Source of the DNA: Acarospora socialis
Taxonomy: Eukaryota > Ascomycota > Lecanoromycetes > Acarosporales > Acarosporaceae
NCBI GenBank assembly: GCA_025617375.2
Contig: JAMYGW020000001.1
Location: forward strand, 1,984,001 to 2,048,000
Direction of reading: 5' to 3'
Length of the DNA: 64,000 bases
The translations under genes were made by a program, and so were the position numbers. Every line of letters starts with the position of its first letter. The first letter of the stretch is position 1. The notes beneath the pieces are model-generated. The model saw only the letters and a list, made by a program, of their open reading frames with translations. It did no database searches and was not told the DNA's origin. Of the stretch, positions 1-11,027 are shown in pieces.

Positions 1-306
1 CGTGTCGTTCTGTATCCGGGGGGTTGATTTGCCGTCTGCGTCGCCCATCGTCACGTAGTTTGGCGTTCGTAACTATTTCGAGGTGGATTTTCTACCGTAC
101 GGCCAACGAGTTATTTTCAGCCGCAACCCACATCCATAGGGCTTAGCGAGCGGACCCTACACTAGACCCGTGGCACGATCATAAAAAGTCCAAGATCCTT
201 TTGAAGCTACACACGACGCAACGACCAATTCAATCCCGCAAACCTCATACCGAGCCGACCACGCACCCTCTGTCTCTCTCTGCAGCTTCCACAACTAACC
301 GGCAAA
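1..306. other. Upstream region of the SRP9/21 gene
   Basis: No open frame here has an ATG start or recognisable protein content. The last ~70 bases before the ATG at 307 are pyrimidine-rich, as in many fungal 5' leaders. The region probably holds the promoter and 5' UTR of the SRP9/21 gene. Confidence 0.5.
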
Positions 307-1024
307 ATGCCATACCTCCCCACATCACAATCCTGGCTCCACCACTCCTCCCTCCTCCTCCAAGCCCAGCCAACATCCGTACGTTCTCCGCTCTGCTCTC
401 CGTCCCTCTTCCCTCCACCCCAATTCCTCATCGCCTTCCCTCACTTCCCTTCCGTCTCTCACCCAGTTACACACAGACTAACATCCCACACCGCAACAGA
501 CACGAATAACTACCAAATACACCCTCACCCCTCACCCCTCCTCGCCCTCAACCTTAACCTCAACCTCCACCTCCAAACGCCGCAAACCCAACAAACCATC
601 CTCCTCCTCTTCCCACCAACAAACTACAACCACGGACCTCACCCATCCCACCCAACAACAACAACAGCAAACAAAAGGCACCCTAACACTCAAAACGTAC
701 GACCCGACCTCGGGCATCTGTCTCAAGTACCGCACCGACAAAGCGGCGGAGGTGGGGCGGTTGGTGGCGAGTTTGGGCCGGTTGGGGAGGTATATGAGTG
801 GGTTGGAGGTCAAGGACGAGGAAGAGGGGGATGGGGAGGTGGTGGTGGGAGGGGATGGGACGAGTACGCCTGTGCCGGAGATGGGGCCGCCAGGGAAGGA
901 CGAAGGGAAGGGGAAGGAGAAGGATGGGAAGGATGGGAAGGCAGGTGCGGGTGGGGAGAAGGGAAAGGTTGGTGGTGGGAGTGGGGGTGGAGGTGGGGGG
1001 AAGAAGAGGAAGGGGAAGAGGTGA
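307..1024 (+). CDS. SRP21: Signal recognition particle SRP9/SRP21 family subunit
   Basis: Small RNA-binding subunit of the signal recognition particle Alu domain, acting in co-translational targeting to the ER. Exons are 307-378 and 500-1024 (198 aa). The GTACGT donor at 379 and the AG at 498-499 join a start reading PTSQSWLHHSSLLLQA to TRITTKYT, which is how SRP9-21 proteins begin. The core then continues as KTYDPTSGICLKYRTDKAAEVGRL followed by a Leu/Gly-rich helix. Between the two halves sits an insert of about 50 residues rich in Ser, Thr, Pro and Gln with a run of six Gln. The C-terminal ~65 residues are Gly/Lys/Glu-rich and probably disordered; a basic tail would suit RNA binding. The family assignment is from motif recognition. 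The intron is inferred from frame and conservation. Confidence 0.85.
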
Positions 1025-1350
1025 GTGGGTTGGGGTTGTCGTTTGGCATTTGCTGGTGGTGCATTGCATGGCATTGTGGGGCGTCGTTTACGTATACCGG
1101 AGTATGAAAAATGCGCAGCGTTGTGTAGGCAGTCTAGAATAGTATTGCTGAACGGCGTGGTATTATCCTGACCGTAATCCATGCCCATTGTAAAGTACTC
1201 CAACACATCCATTTAACCTAACGCCAGCCCAAAAAAAAAGCATGCCACATTGGCCATGGAGAGGAGACCGTAACGAAAGTGCTAACGCCGATGCAGAGTA
1301 TGGTACGTGAATAGGAATATCGCTGAGGTGTAACGAGAGAGAAGACTGCT

Positions 1351-2788
1351 TTAGAAGTCTTCGTCGAAGTTGAAGTCTCCACCGTTCTCGTTCTTGTTCT
1401 CCGCCACTTCGCCTGAACTCTCTTTCTTGTGCGTGCTGGCCATGACACCAGCTTTCTGGTAATCGCCAACACGCTTCTCGAAGAAATTCGTCTTTCCGGC
1501 TAGAGAGATGGACTCCATGAAGTCGAACGGGTTGCTGGAGTTGTAGAACTTTGAGTTGCCAAGCGCAACGAGAAGACGATCCGCACAGAACTCGATGTAT
1601 TGCTTCATGAGTGTGGCATTCATACCCAGCAGAGCACATGGTAGTGCGTCTGTCAGGAACTCTTGCTCAATGGTAACTGCCTCGGTGATGACGTCCTGAA
1701 CGGCCTGCTTGCTTGGCCGGTGTTTGAGATGGGAGAAGAGAAGACAGGCGAAGTCTGTGTGAAGGCCCTCGTCTCGAGAGATCAATTCGTTGGAGAAGGT
1801 CAAGCCAGGCATAAGGCCACGCTTCTTCAGCCAGAAGATGGAGGCGAAGGAGCCGGAGAAGAAGATTCCCTCGACAGCGGCGAAAGCGACGAGACGTTGG
1901 GCGAACGTAGAATTCTTATCTTGGATCCACTTGATGGCCCATTCGGCTTTTTTGCGGATACAAGGGACTGAAAAGACCGTTAGTTCTGTTCATGAAAGGC
2001 ACGGTAGACGTGCTAAGCCTTACTGGTGTCAATTGCGTCGAAAAGATAAGTGCGTTGCTTCTGCTCTTTGATGTAAGTGTCAATGAGAAGAGAGTATGTC
2101 TCAGAGTGGATGTTCTCCATCATTATCTGGAATCCGTAGAAGCACCTCGCCTCGGGTATCTGGACCTCTCCGCTGAAACGCTCCACAAGATTCTCATTGA
2201 CGATGCCATCCGATGCGGCGAAGAAGGCAAGGACGTGAGAGATGAAGTAGCGCTCGTCGTCGTTCAGGCGATTGTGCCAATCGTGCAGATCCTTGGAAAG
2301 ATCAATCTCCTCAGCCGTCCAGAACGATGCCTCGGCTTTCTTGTACATCTGCCAGATCTGAAGTACACCGAGGTGTTAGTGTCATGTCGCGAAACCACTT
2401 TACGCGTGACGCGTGGGGAGCAGACTTACCTCGTGGTACTTGATTGGGAAGAGGACGAAGCGATGAGGGTTCTCCCGTAGCAGCGGTTCGTCAGCCTCTT
2501 CCGGCTTGATAGTAGGCGCGACTGGAAGCTTCTCTTCGGCCTTGACGATTTCGGTGATGGGTTTCTTGAGTTCGAAGTCGTCGAGGTCCGCAGAGACAGT
2601 CTGCACATTCTCCTTCCCCAAAGATTCGAAGCTTAGCTTCTTGGCTGGAGACTCGGTCATCTTGAGTCGGTCGATGCCAGAGGCAGCCTGAGAGATCTAC
2701 TAGTCAGCGGCGGCACGATGGTGATGTCAGTCTGGAAGTTTAAGCCACGGAAGTATACCTTCTTCGAAGGAGTGATTTCGGTTGCCAT
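1351..2788 (-). CDS. RNR2: Ribonucleoside-diphosphate reductase small subunit (R2)
   Basis: Small subunit of class Ia ribonucleotide reductase. It carries the di-iron tyrosyl radical used to make deoxyribonucleotides. Exons on the minus strand are 2788-2759, 2687-2430, 2357-2024 and 1967-1351 (412 aa). All four junctions are GT..AG and keep the frame. Visible landmarks are [12 protein letters not shown] (iron ligand Asp115), [10 protein letters not shown] (Glu177, His180, radical Tyr184), [13 protein letters not shown] and [12 protein letters not shown] (second set of ligands). The C-terminus NFDEDF is the tail that docks on the large subunit. The first 95 residues are variable, as is usual for the family. 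ACGCGT boxes occur 53 bp upstream of the start and inside the second intron (see regulatory entries), consistent with S-phase control. Nothing appears truncated. Confidence 0.96.
2387..2414. promoter_or_regulatory. Cluster of MBF/E2F-like sites in RNR2 intron 2
   Basis: Inside the 72-nt second intron of RNR2 there are two ACGCGT hexamers (2402-2407 and 2409-2414). They are preceded by TCGCGAAA (2387-2394), which resembles an E2F/MBF site. Three such motifs in 28 bp is denser than expected by chance. A regulatory role is an inference. Confidence 0.45.
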
Positions 2789-2840
2789 TGCTTGAGGTTT
2801 TGCAATATGCTGAGATCAACGTAGTAAAACAACTCAAGAA

Positions 2841-2846
2841 ACGCGT
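2841..2846. promoter_or_regulatory. MCB-type ACGCGT box upstream of RNR2
   Basis: A perfect palindromic ACGCGT lies 53 bp upstream of the RNR2 start codon. In yeasts this hexamer (MluI cell-cycle box) is bound by MBF and controls ribonucleotide reductase and other S-phase genes. Function here is inferred from motif and position only. Confidence 0.5.
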
Positions 2847-3641
2847 AAATTGTTTCGGAAAAGAGTGTTTGCCGTGGTGTGAGAGAAACAAAGAACAGCC
2901 GGGCACGACATGGTACTTAAGCAACAATTCCCTAGCGTGATTTTTTCGCTCGGACGTGTTATGGAAAATCACGGGATAACGTGATTGACGCTACCAGCCG
3001 GCTTATGCAGGTCACTGCTGCAAGGTACCAGATCTTGCGTGAAAAATGGACCTAAGTCAGGATGAACTTCTAGCCCACTAACAATGCGTGTACGCTTGAG
3101 ATTGTTACCTACCCAGAATAGGTATACTCGACCTTCGAGATGCGTAGTATACACTCACAAATATTTGGAGCCTTGCTGTGCTCTCCCCTCCCTCAAGCCT
3201 CTGCGACGTCATCATGGATGAGTAAGCTGTATCGGTCACCATGCCCTACTCAGCCCTACCGTGCAGTTGCAAAGTTGATGGGCAAAATAAAATGATACAT
3301 ATCACAACGCACTTGGCTAGAACTGATATGCTTATACATTGGATGTAGTCCACCATAAGGATGTATGCTTGTTGCTTTAATCACCGAATGGAATGTATTC
3401 CTCCAAGCAGAAATCCAGCCCGGATGCATCACGAATGACCATATCCTCCTTCGCTCTTCAACCCAAATAACCATAGACTTCTCACTATAGAGAAGCTGAA
3501 AATTCCATTTGCGCTGCCTCTGGAAAGACCACAATAGATGGTGTTGTTGTTGTGTTGAACCCCTCAAAATTGGTGAGGATTCACTCCTCCAAAATTAGCG
3601 CAAACCAAAGGATATATGTCAAATAAGCGCCTCACAAACTT

Positions 3642-3692
3642 GACCCGGCGAGTTAGCTCAGTGGTTGATTCTCTGAGTTAACTCGTCGGGTC
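3642..3692. repeat. 20-bp hairpin with tRNA A-box-like arm
   Basis: Arms at 3642-3661 and 3673-3692 pair over 20 positions, 18 Watson-Crick and two G.T wobbles, around an 11-nt loop. The left arm and loop contain TTAGCTCAGTGG, which matches the tRNA D-arm/A-box consensus. A convincing B-box is missing downstream: GTCGTAGATTGCC is at best degenerate. This could be a tRNA-derived SINE relic or a structured RNA element. It is not a complete tRNA. Confidence 0.5.
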
Positions 3693-4087
3693 GTAGATTG
3701 CCAATTTATTTAAATCAACTGCCCTCCCCCTTCGCCCTGCCTCCATTGCCAACGCCCAGTTGTAATGCTAACATATCCGTTCCCCAGTAACTGCACTTCT
3801 AGCCCTAAACTGCAAAATCCCAGCCCATTCGGGGGGTTTTCGGCCTTCGGGCTCTTTTGCACTTTTTGCATCCTGTGAGAATGGTTGTTCTTCTCTTCGA
3901 CGGTTATGTTAACACAACAGGAAGGAGGAGAGACGCGTCAATGAAGAAATACTTGGTCCTATGAATGCTCTCTATTCTCCGCTCCATGCTAAGCAATCAG
4001 AAACACATGTGTTACAATCACTGTAACCCCCCGTATCAACGCCACATACACAAATTCGCGTCGGTTCGAGTCCCGATGCGAACATTT

Positions 4088-5314
4088 TCATATTTTCTCT
4101 TTGACACTAGTCGGCAATATTCGATTCTCAAACTTCCGCATTAGCTTGTTCGTTTGCTCCGCCAAACTCAGGGTCAATATCTAGCAATTTTCAGTCAGCA
4201 CACATGCAACGTCTCGAATACACGGGTCTTTTTCGTACCGTGTGTGGTAATATTCTTGCCAGATGAGCAAAGTAACCTTTGTATATCGCAAGCAAGCCTT
4301 CAGTCTTGACCGTCTTATAGAGGCAATCGAACACTCCAGAGTACAGATTACCAGTCTGGTTATACATCCTGGACATTATGGTATCTGTTGTAACTCGTCA
4401 TTAGCTCCACATCCTACCCGTCTAAGCTTCATGTGCTCACCTGGAGGGTGCATAACGCAACAGACTACAAAACCACTGGCAGTACTACTTGCCAGATGCA
4501 ACGCTGGCCCTTCCTCCATGCCCAAATGTCTAATTAATCTCCTCTTGGCGAAGAAATACGTCGGCAACTGCACCGAGCTTCCGAAACCCGTTCGCACCAT
4601 AGCCGCGCCGACACCTCGATACAAACCCTTGATACCTTCGTTATGATTGATTTGCCTCATTCCGTCCACCGCATTCTTATACTGATGTTGCGTGCCGACC
4701 GGTAAGAACGGGGAATAGGACTGTAGACGGGTTTTGACGAGGAAGAAGGGCGAGCCAGCCGCGGCGCCAAGTACACCTGAGGCGGCGCCGGAGAAGATGT
4801 TGACACCGAGAGACTGAACACTAGCATCTTTAAAGATAGCCGTGGTGACTCCTTTTCGCAAAGGTTCATAGAAGCCGAGCCGGCAACCGTTGAGTATCAT
4901 CTGGTATATGTACTGCAAAAACAGTCAAGTTAGATCACACCATAAACTGGGACAGATAAGTGGATGCCTCACTGCGGCGCCTATCCCCCTGAAGAGCCCT
5001 TGCGGTCCCTCGTTCCTGGCAATGACACTGACGCCATGGAACACACCTCTGTACTTCCGCGGTGTGTCTTTCTTCGCCTGAAGCTCTCCCTGCAATTGAA
5101 GTCTGTTTGGCACTGTAACATTAGCTTTCCGTCACTCCGGAGATGTTATGTCTCGCTCGTACCGGATCTTGACCGTCTCGAAAGGATGTGTGACGGTGAC
5201 TGCGCCGCAAGCTGCAATACCGCCGGCAATGAAGGCCCTTTGTGCGCATAACAGTTAGAATGGTTTGGTAGTTAGGTAGTCAACATAGAGCATATACCCA
5301 AGCGTTGTTGTCAT
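4088..5314 (-). CDS. OAC1: Mitochondrial carrier, oxaloacetate/dicarboxylate (Oac1) type
   Basis: Inner-membrane solute carrier resembling yeast Oac1, which moves oxaloacetate, sulfate and related anions. Exons on the minus strand are 5314-5298, 5237-5163, 5102-4973, 4912-4441, 4384-4239 and 4180-4088. Together they give 310 codons plus stop with every splice phase matching. Three carrier repeats are visible. The signature sites read HPFETVKIR, GSPFFLVKTR and HPPDTIMSR; the second lacks the usual acidic residue, as it does in Oac1. The matrix motifs EGPQGLFRG, EGIKGLYRG and EGLLAIYKG follow. IAACGAVTVTHP and GSSVQLPTYFFAK also match the Oac1 subfamily. The substrate is inferred from subfamily likeness. 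The gene is divergent from SWD2, with 403 bp between the starts. Confidence 0.88.
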
Positions 5315-5717
5315 CTTCACCGACCCGCCGTTCTAGGGAAACGTTCCCGAACTGTAGCAGATACTAGATCGGACAGTGGAGACCATGCGACAGAGCAAAA
5401 TTCTTCGCGGTCTCAGCAGGCAAACATGCTGATTCAGGAGTGAGGCACCAGATACATTCGGTATTCAGCTCGAGCAGCTTACCGCCGATGGAAAAGATGA
5501 TTGCTGACTGCAGGTGGTAAGCTGGAAAGTTTGTAGGGCTGCCGGGATCGGAGAAAAGCTCGGACCAGTTCGCGTTCGCCGAAAGCAACAGCTTCACAAC
5601 GGTTCACAACTATTTTGATTTCTCCTGATCCTGACAGTCGTGGACCATCCGTTCTAAATCATCAAAACGGAACTATAACAGGGCCAGGAAGTGTCACAAA
5701 GCAACCTAAATGTAGAA
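5315..5717. other. Shared upstream region of carrier and SWD2 genes
   Basis: 403 bp between two divergent start codons, so it should hold both promoters. A minus-strand open frame at 5364-5597 (77 codons) has no recognisable content. The only notable element is a start-stop pair (ATG TAG, 5710-5715) just before the SWD2 start. Confidence 0.5.
5710..5715 (+). promoter_or_regulatory. Start-stop minimal uORF before SWD2
   Basis: ATG immediately followed by TAG, ending two bases before the SWD2 ATG at 5718. Start-stop elements can hold ribosomes and reduce use of the main start in eukaryotes. Whether the transcript begins upstream of it is unknown. Confidence 0.35.
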
Positions 5718-6910
5718 ATGGCCGGACCAGTCGTCGTCCCTCCACCCCCTCCGCCTGGAGGCCCGCAAGTCACGCAGAAGACATCGGAGGTGATTGGAAC
5801 ATTTCGACCTGTCAAGGTACGTTCCACTACCTATTCACGCTATATTTGAATCAGGATATCAACCAAGACTCACAGCGCTTCAAACCCTCCCAACCGGAAA
5901 CCTCCACCACATCTCTCGACTTCGACGACTCAGGCGAATTCCTCCTGGCAGCCTGCGACGACGACTCCCTCCAACTCTACAACGCCAAAGAAGGCACGCA
6001 CGTCAAAACCCTCTTCTCCAAAAAATACGGCGCCCACCTCGCCCGCTTCACGCACCACGCCCAAAGCGTCCTGTACGCCAGCACCAAAGGCGGCGACGAC
6101 ACGATCCGCTACCTCTCCACGCACGACAACCAATACATCCGCTACTTCCGCGCCCACACGGCCGCCGTCACGACCATCGCACTCTCGCCCGCCTCCGACA
6201 CCTTCCTCTCCTGCTCCCTCGACGACACGGTGCGCCTCTGGTCGCTCAATTCGCCCAACGCCCAAGGCAAGCTCAACCTCGCAACCCCCTACCTCGCCGC
6301 CTTCGACCCCTCCGCCACGGTGATCGCCATCGCCTCAACCGCCACTTCCTCCATCCTCCTCTACGACCTGCGCAACTACGACAAAGCCCCCTTCGCCACC
6401 TTCGACCTGCGCCCGCACGAGCTGACCTTCACCCCCGCCGCCGTCGCCCGCGACTGGTCCCGTCTCGAGTTCTCAAACGACGGCAAGTCCCTCCTCGTCG
6501 GAACCAACGGACCCGGCCACTTCCTCCTCGACGCCTTCTCCGGCGACCTCAAGGCCTTCTGCGCGCGACGGCCCGGGTCGTCTTCCGGTCGTGTCGCGCC
6601 AGGCCCTGTGTCGGCGGCCGGCCGCGGCGGCGTGCCGGGTCAGGGAGATATGTGTTTTAGCGCGGATGGGAGGTACGTCGTTGGTGGGTCCGGGCAGGAG
6701 AAGGATCTATTGGTGTGGGACACGCATGCGTCGACGACGGCGGCGGCGGCGGGAGGGGGAGGGGGAGAGGGGGGGATTCTGCATCCGTGCGCGCAGTTGC
6801 CGCATCCAAGGCGCTCGGCCGTCGTGTTGTGCAATCCGAGGTATAATATGCTGGCGAGCGCGGATCGCGAGGTGCTGTTTTGGTTGCCGGATGAGCATGT
6901 CCGGGGTTGA
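5718..6910 (+). CDS. SWD2: WD40 protein, Swd2 subunit of COMPASS / cleavage-polyadenylation factor
   Basis: WD40 beta-propeller orthologous to yeast Swd2 and human WDR82. It serves in the Set1 H3K4 methyltransferase complex and the cleavage-polyadenylation machinery in the nucleus. Exons are 5718-5816 and 5876-6910 (377 aa); donor GTACGT and acceptor CAG join FRPVK to RFKP. After a Pro-rich start come the propeller blades, with landmarks LDFDDSGEFLLAACDDDSLQLYN, TKGGDDTIRYLSTHDNQYIRYFRAH and SCSLDDTVRLW. The later blades contain LYDLRNYDKAPFATFDL and SRLEFSNDGKSLLVGT. A Gly/Ala-rich loop of about 40 residues interrupts the last blades near residues 270-330. The order of motifs matches Swd2 rather than a generic WD40 protein. 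Confidence 0.9.
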
Positions 6911-7692
6911 TCGGAATATATTCCGAAAGATTGGGAATGTGCGATATGGGGGGGTGAGGACTTCCGTCTCGGAGCTACACCGTATCTGACGTTGTTATGA
7001 GAGTTGGCATGGATAGGGGAGGCGAGGGGAGGGCGGTGTGGAAGGGCGAAAGGGCTGGCTGATACATATTGCCCGGACGAGACGAGAGCCGTCGGCATAT
7101 GCCAAAGACCATGCACGGAGCACTACGGATGTTACTTTATGACGGGCGTTAGGCGTGCGCGTGTCATGGATGGTGCGCTACCTATGTATGGGCTACCTTG
7201 TATAGAAGATCGAGCGGGCGTCTACCACAACCTCACATTGTCATACATCACATTTTCCATCTCCCAGAGAGATGTGATGAATAGATGATTATCGGAGCTG
7301 ACGGATGGACTTTACATAGATTTTATCTGGGAGAAAGTGTTAGGACCGCTAGTATGAATCTACTTTGTCAGAGTAGGATCTGGCTGCACTCCGGAGTGCG
7401 TTTCTATATCCAAGTTTGTTTAAAGAAGATATATACCAGGTACCGACCACTAACTCCATCCATGATATATCCAACATTCCATCTACACAACACCCACTCA
7501 CCCAAAAAGCCCATTATATACGTACCTATCCAAGACACTGCTTCCAAAACCCCCCTCTACCCAGAAACCAAAGCGACGACCCCGATCCAAACTAACGATA
7601 AGCACCACCACATCTCGAACAGACTTTCCAAACCAAAGTACACACGAAATCCCAGAATCCATATCCCGAACCCCTCCCCCTTCCTCAAAAAA
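6911..7692. other. Convergent 3' region between SWD2 and the WDR44-type gene
   Basis: Both flanking genes end here. I see no gene. Pyrimidine- or purine-rich open frames continue from the low-complexity tail of the neighbouring minus-strand gene and are shadows. Confidence 0.5.
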
Positions 7693-10600
7693 TCAACCAG
7701 CCACCATCCCACACCTAACACACTCCATCCTTTCCTTCCCACCAAACCCCAACCCCAACCCCAACAACCTCCCACCCCCACCCCCCACTTTCGCCACAAA
7801 CTTCCCGCCCCCACACTTCTTACATCTCTCCCGCTCTGTCCCCATCGGCCCACCTGCCCCCTCTTTCCCATCCTCCGTGTCGTCCTCCACGCTCCCCTCC
7901 TCACTACTCAACACGCTAACCGTACTGCCCAACCTCTCGACCGGTCCATCAAGTCTGTTTCCGTCGCCGTCGCCACCGCCGTTCGGATCGGTAGCTGAGA
8001 GGTGGGGTGAGAGGAGAAGGGGATGGGGATTGGAGTGGGAGTTGGAAAGAGAGGCGGTAGGTTGGGTCTGGGCATCGTAGACACGCTTGTTCCAGTATAT
8101 GTAGGAGGAGTCGCCGTGGAGCATGAGTGGGTCGGAAGAGGAGGAGGGGCATGGAGGTTGTTGTAGAGGAGCGTCGATCGTCTCGGACGAGGGCGCGTGG
8201 AAGGTTGTTGTTGGAGGGGAAGTCATGGTTGTTGTGGTGGGGCTGAAGGGAGTGGTTGTGTTGGCGAGCGTAGTGTTGCCGTGGCGGGCTAATCGAATGT
8301 AATTGTTGTTGTTGCCGTTCTGCTGGGAGGCTGATTGGCCGAGGGTTTTGCGGGGCGAGGCGCTGCGGTGCCGGGGCGGACCGTGCCCGTTGGCATTGGC
8401 GTTGCTGTTGCCGTTGACTGTGGGGCGGAAATGGTCCAGGCTGGCGTTGCTGGCGATGGAATTGCGCCAGGAGAGGATTCGCTCGGAATTTGGGGGATTG
8501 GGGTTGTAGCTGGGGTTGGGGCTGGTGAGCGAGTCTCGTCTTGATCGGTTGCTATGGCGAGTGGCTACGGAGTTGCTCCGGCCAAGCATCTTCTTCGAGA
8601 ACGTGGATGATGTGTCCCAGGAATCATTGCGCCGTTTCTTGTAAGCGCAGTCTTGGCGGAAGACTTTGATTCTACCCATGTAGTCGGCTGTGACGATGAT
8701 GTTGCCGTTCGGATGTGCGGATCGGGCGATGTAGGCGGGTGATTCGCCGGCCTTGGTGGATCGGGGATAGCTAGCTGTCGCTGGAATTGCGGAAACGCTG
8801 CCCTCCACATATGGGATACCATTCTCCGTCGGTGGTTTGGATGAACTTGCTGATTCCGTTCGGCTGACAAGCGTAACGGGCGGCGGGTTACAGAGATCGT
8901 AAAGAGGGTCTCCGGAGCTTCCCAGTAGTTGTCTGGTCATTGTTGGTGCCATAATAGCAGTTGTGACAATGGCCGAATGTGCCTCAAAGATCTCCACCGG
9001 TCGCTTGTCTTTCTCCTTCTCGGCCGGGCCAGTGGACCAGATGTACGCTTTCCGATCTTCACTGCCACAGATGACATATCGAGCATCGCCACTGAAGCTG
9101 GCGTGGATTTGGCTGCAAGTGTTTTCGTTGCCTCGGAACTTCATCTCCAACCCCTTGTCTCTCAGGTTATACAGTCGGACACGGGAGTCATTGCTAGTTA
9201 TGAGTAACTTGACCTCGCCATTTGGATCTTCGGGTGGAAAATTCATTGTCTGTATGCCAGTGATCTTGCTACCTTTGGCATTTCGTCCATGCGACGACCT
9301 CACATGGATCTGGGTGTTATACTTCAAGCCTTCCGTCTCGTAGAAAGAACACATGCCATTAAGACATCCCGCGATGGCCGTCTTTCCATCTGGCGTAAAG
9401 GCCACTGCAGTGATCAGATCTGGTAACTGGTTCCAGAAAGCCACGCTCTTGTCCGGGATGCTCCACAAGCGGAGTTTCGAGTCCAGCGAGCCGGCGAGGA
9501 AGAAGCGATCATCTCGAGGATGGAATTGGATGGAAGTGACAAAGTCGCTATGCTTGAAACAACACAAACACTCTGTGCGGCTGACATGCCACAGCCGAAC
9601 AGTCTTGTCCATTGAAGAAGATAGAAGGAAGTTGTTCTGCGAATATCAGTTGTTGTCAGGGTCGAGCGTGAACCCATCACCTACTTTGCTCCAGCTAAGA
9701 TCCAGTACGCTTGCCGTATGACCTTCGTACTCTTGCACGGTCCTGGTCTTAAATACCGGTGCGTTCAGCCGCATGCCTTCGCCGTCTTTGACTGTTGCAT
9801 CTTCCTCCTTCTCGTGTGTGCGTCGTTCTTCAGCCGTTGAGATAACAGCCCATATTCTGACAATACTATCTTGTCCGCCAGCTGCGAGAAATTTCCCATC
9901 CTTAGAAAACTCCAGCGCCCAGACTGCGTTCCCATCCTTTGCAGATTGAGTAGGGTCGACGGGTGTGTGCCTGCTTAATCTGCCTCCACTCTGGGCGATT
10001 TCCACGCCAGTTCTGCCTCTCAACTCCTGAGCTAGAAATACTCGATTGAAATCCTTCTCCCTTTTGCCATGCGATCTCACTTTGATATACTTCGGCGGCG
10101 CAGGGAACCGTGGTATGAATCCGATGGGCTGCGAGAAGAGATCGGCATCCGTCCCTTCTTGTCTGTTGTCTCCAGGCTCGGATCCAGAGTCATGAAGTTC
10201 CGAAGGTTGGTCCTTTTTCTTCGATCCTATGAACCGACTCAGGAACGACACACCTTTTCTATCCAGCACCCACGTCAGCTCATCCGTCTCATTTTCCCTT
10301 GTGGTGACATTCGGAGCAGACATAATGACGGGCTGGTTGTAGAGCGGTTGCGGTTCGATGGAGATTGTACTGGCCTCGAAATGCGCGAACCGATGAACTT
10401 ACTTCTTATCCTTCACCGCATTGTTGAAGCCATCTCCTCGCGCTGCAGCCGGATCCAGCCCGTTGCGTGCTCCAGACGCGGATGCGACTCCATCGGGCGC
10501 GTCCGGAACCACCTCTAAGGATGCTCCGGCGCGTAACTTCTGCGGTATCATGTTCTCCGTATGTGTGCGCTTTAAGATATGCTATTGGAGTCGAACCCGA

Positions 10601-11027
10601 TCAGCCTAGGCCCTGCAGCGGTGACAAGGCTGGACCATACATGGGAGAGAGGATCAATTCCCGTTTGCGAATCCTTCCTGCCGTCCCCTCCGGTCGGTGA
10701 TTGGTTGACTGCTGCGGTGGGATGGCTGCTGGAAAGGTTACGGATCAGTTTATTCGGGAGGGTCCTTCCGTTCGGCGTCGATCGAACTGTGTGCCAGTGT
10801 CAATGTATACCCACTCGCTTCCTCTTTTCAGCTGGAGTTGTAATTCCATATCTGCTTGAATTGCGACGACGCGACGTACCCTCGGGGGAGCCCCCGGTCT
10901 TTGGTCTGACATCTCTGATCCCATATGTGCCATCCTTCGTTGGTGATGGAACGGGTGAGAAATCTTGCAATCCTCCATCCTTCGACGGTGAATCAATCAC
11001 CTTGATCTGGGGAAGTACCTCCGCCAT
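7693..11027 (-). CDS. WD40 protein of the WDR44 / Dgr2 family
   Basis: Large WD40 protein resembling human WDR44 and yeast Dgr2 (YMR102C); the animal relative acts in Rab11-linked trafficking. Exons on the minus strand are 11027-10880, 10786-10641, 10581-10403, 10369-9685 and 9636-7693 (1,033 aa), all GT..AG and in phase. The first in-frame ATG is at 11027, because the frame upstream has no ATG before a stop. Residues 1-~250 are low complexity with the conserved spots DPLSHHILKRT and LDRKGVSFLSRFIGSKKK. The propeller follows: NAVWALEFSKDGKFLAAGGQDSIVRIW, then [31 protein letters not shown], then HSDFVTSIQFHP. Its last blade reads ARYVICGSEDRKAYIW. The C-terminal ~280 residues are Ser/Asn/Pro/Gly-rich and probably disordered. 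Two CxxC pairs (CKKCGG and CVRCG) near the end could bind a metal ion. Confidence 0.87.

Larger units (their letters stand above)
2789..4087. other. Intergenic region between RNR2 and the carrier gene
   Basis: Holds the RNR2 promoter at its left end and the 3' flank of the carrier gene at its right end. Several open frames on the minus strand (for example 3256-3567) lack any recognisable domain and are not called. The notable content is a strong 20-bp hairpin at 3642-3692, listed separately. A short run resembling a tRNA T-arm near 4070 has no matching D-arm and is not called. Confidence 0.5.

Noticed and set aside
3256-3567. 103-codon minus-strand frame
   Set aside because: No recognisable domain, no conserved-looking stretch and no spliced extension; lies in an intergenic region.
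3823-3853. AGCCC..GGGCT hairpin followed by T-rich DNA
   Set aside because: Only five outer pairs with poor interior pairing; intrinsic terminators are not expected in a fungal nuclear genome.
4062-4090. tRNA T-arm-like run (GGTTCGAGTCC) followed by TTTT near the end of the carrier gene
   Set aside because: The B-box match is good, but the T-stem does not pair with a 7-nt loop, and there is no A-box or acceptor stem upstream. Not a tRNA.
7285-7998. 237-codon plus-strand frame
   Set aside because: Overlaps the low-complexity C-terminus of the WDR44-type gene on the other strand; composition shadow.
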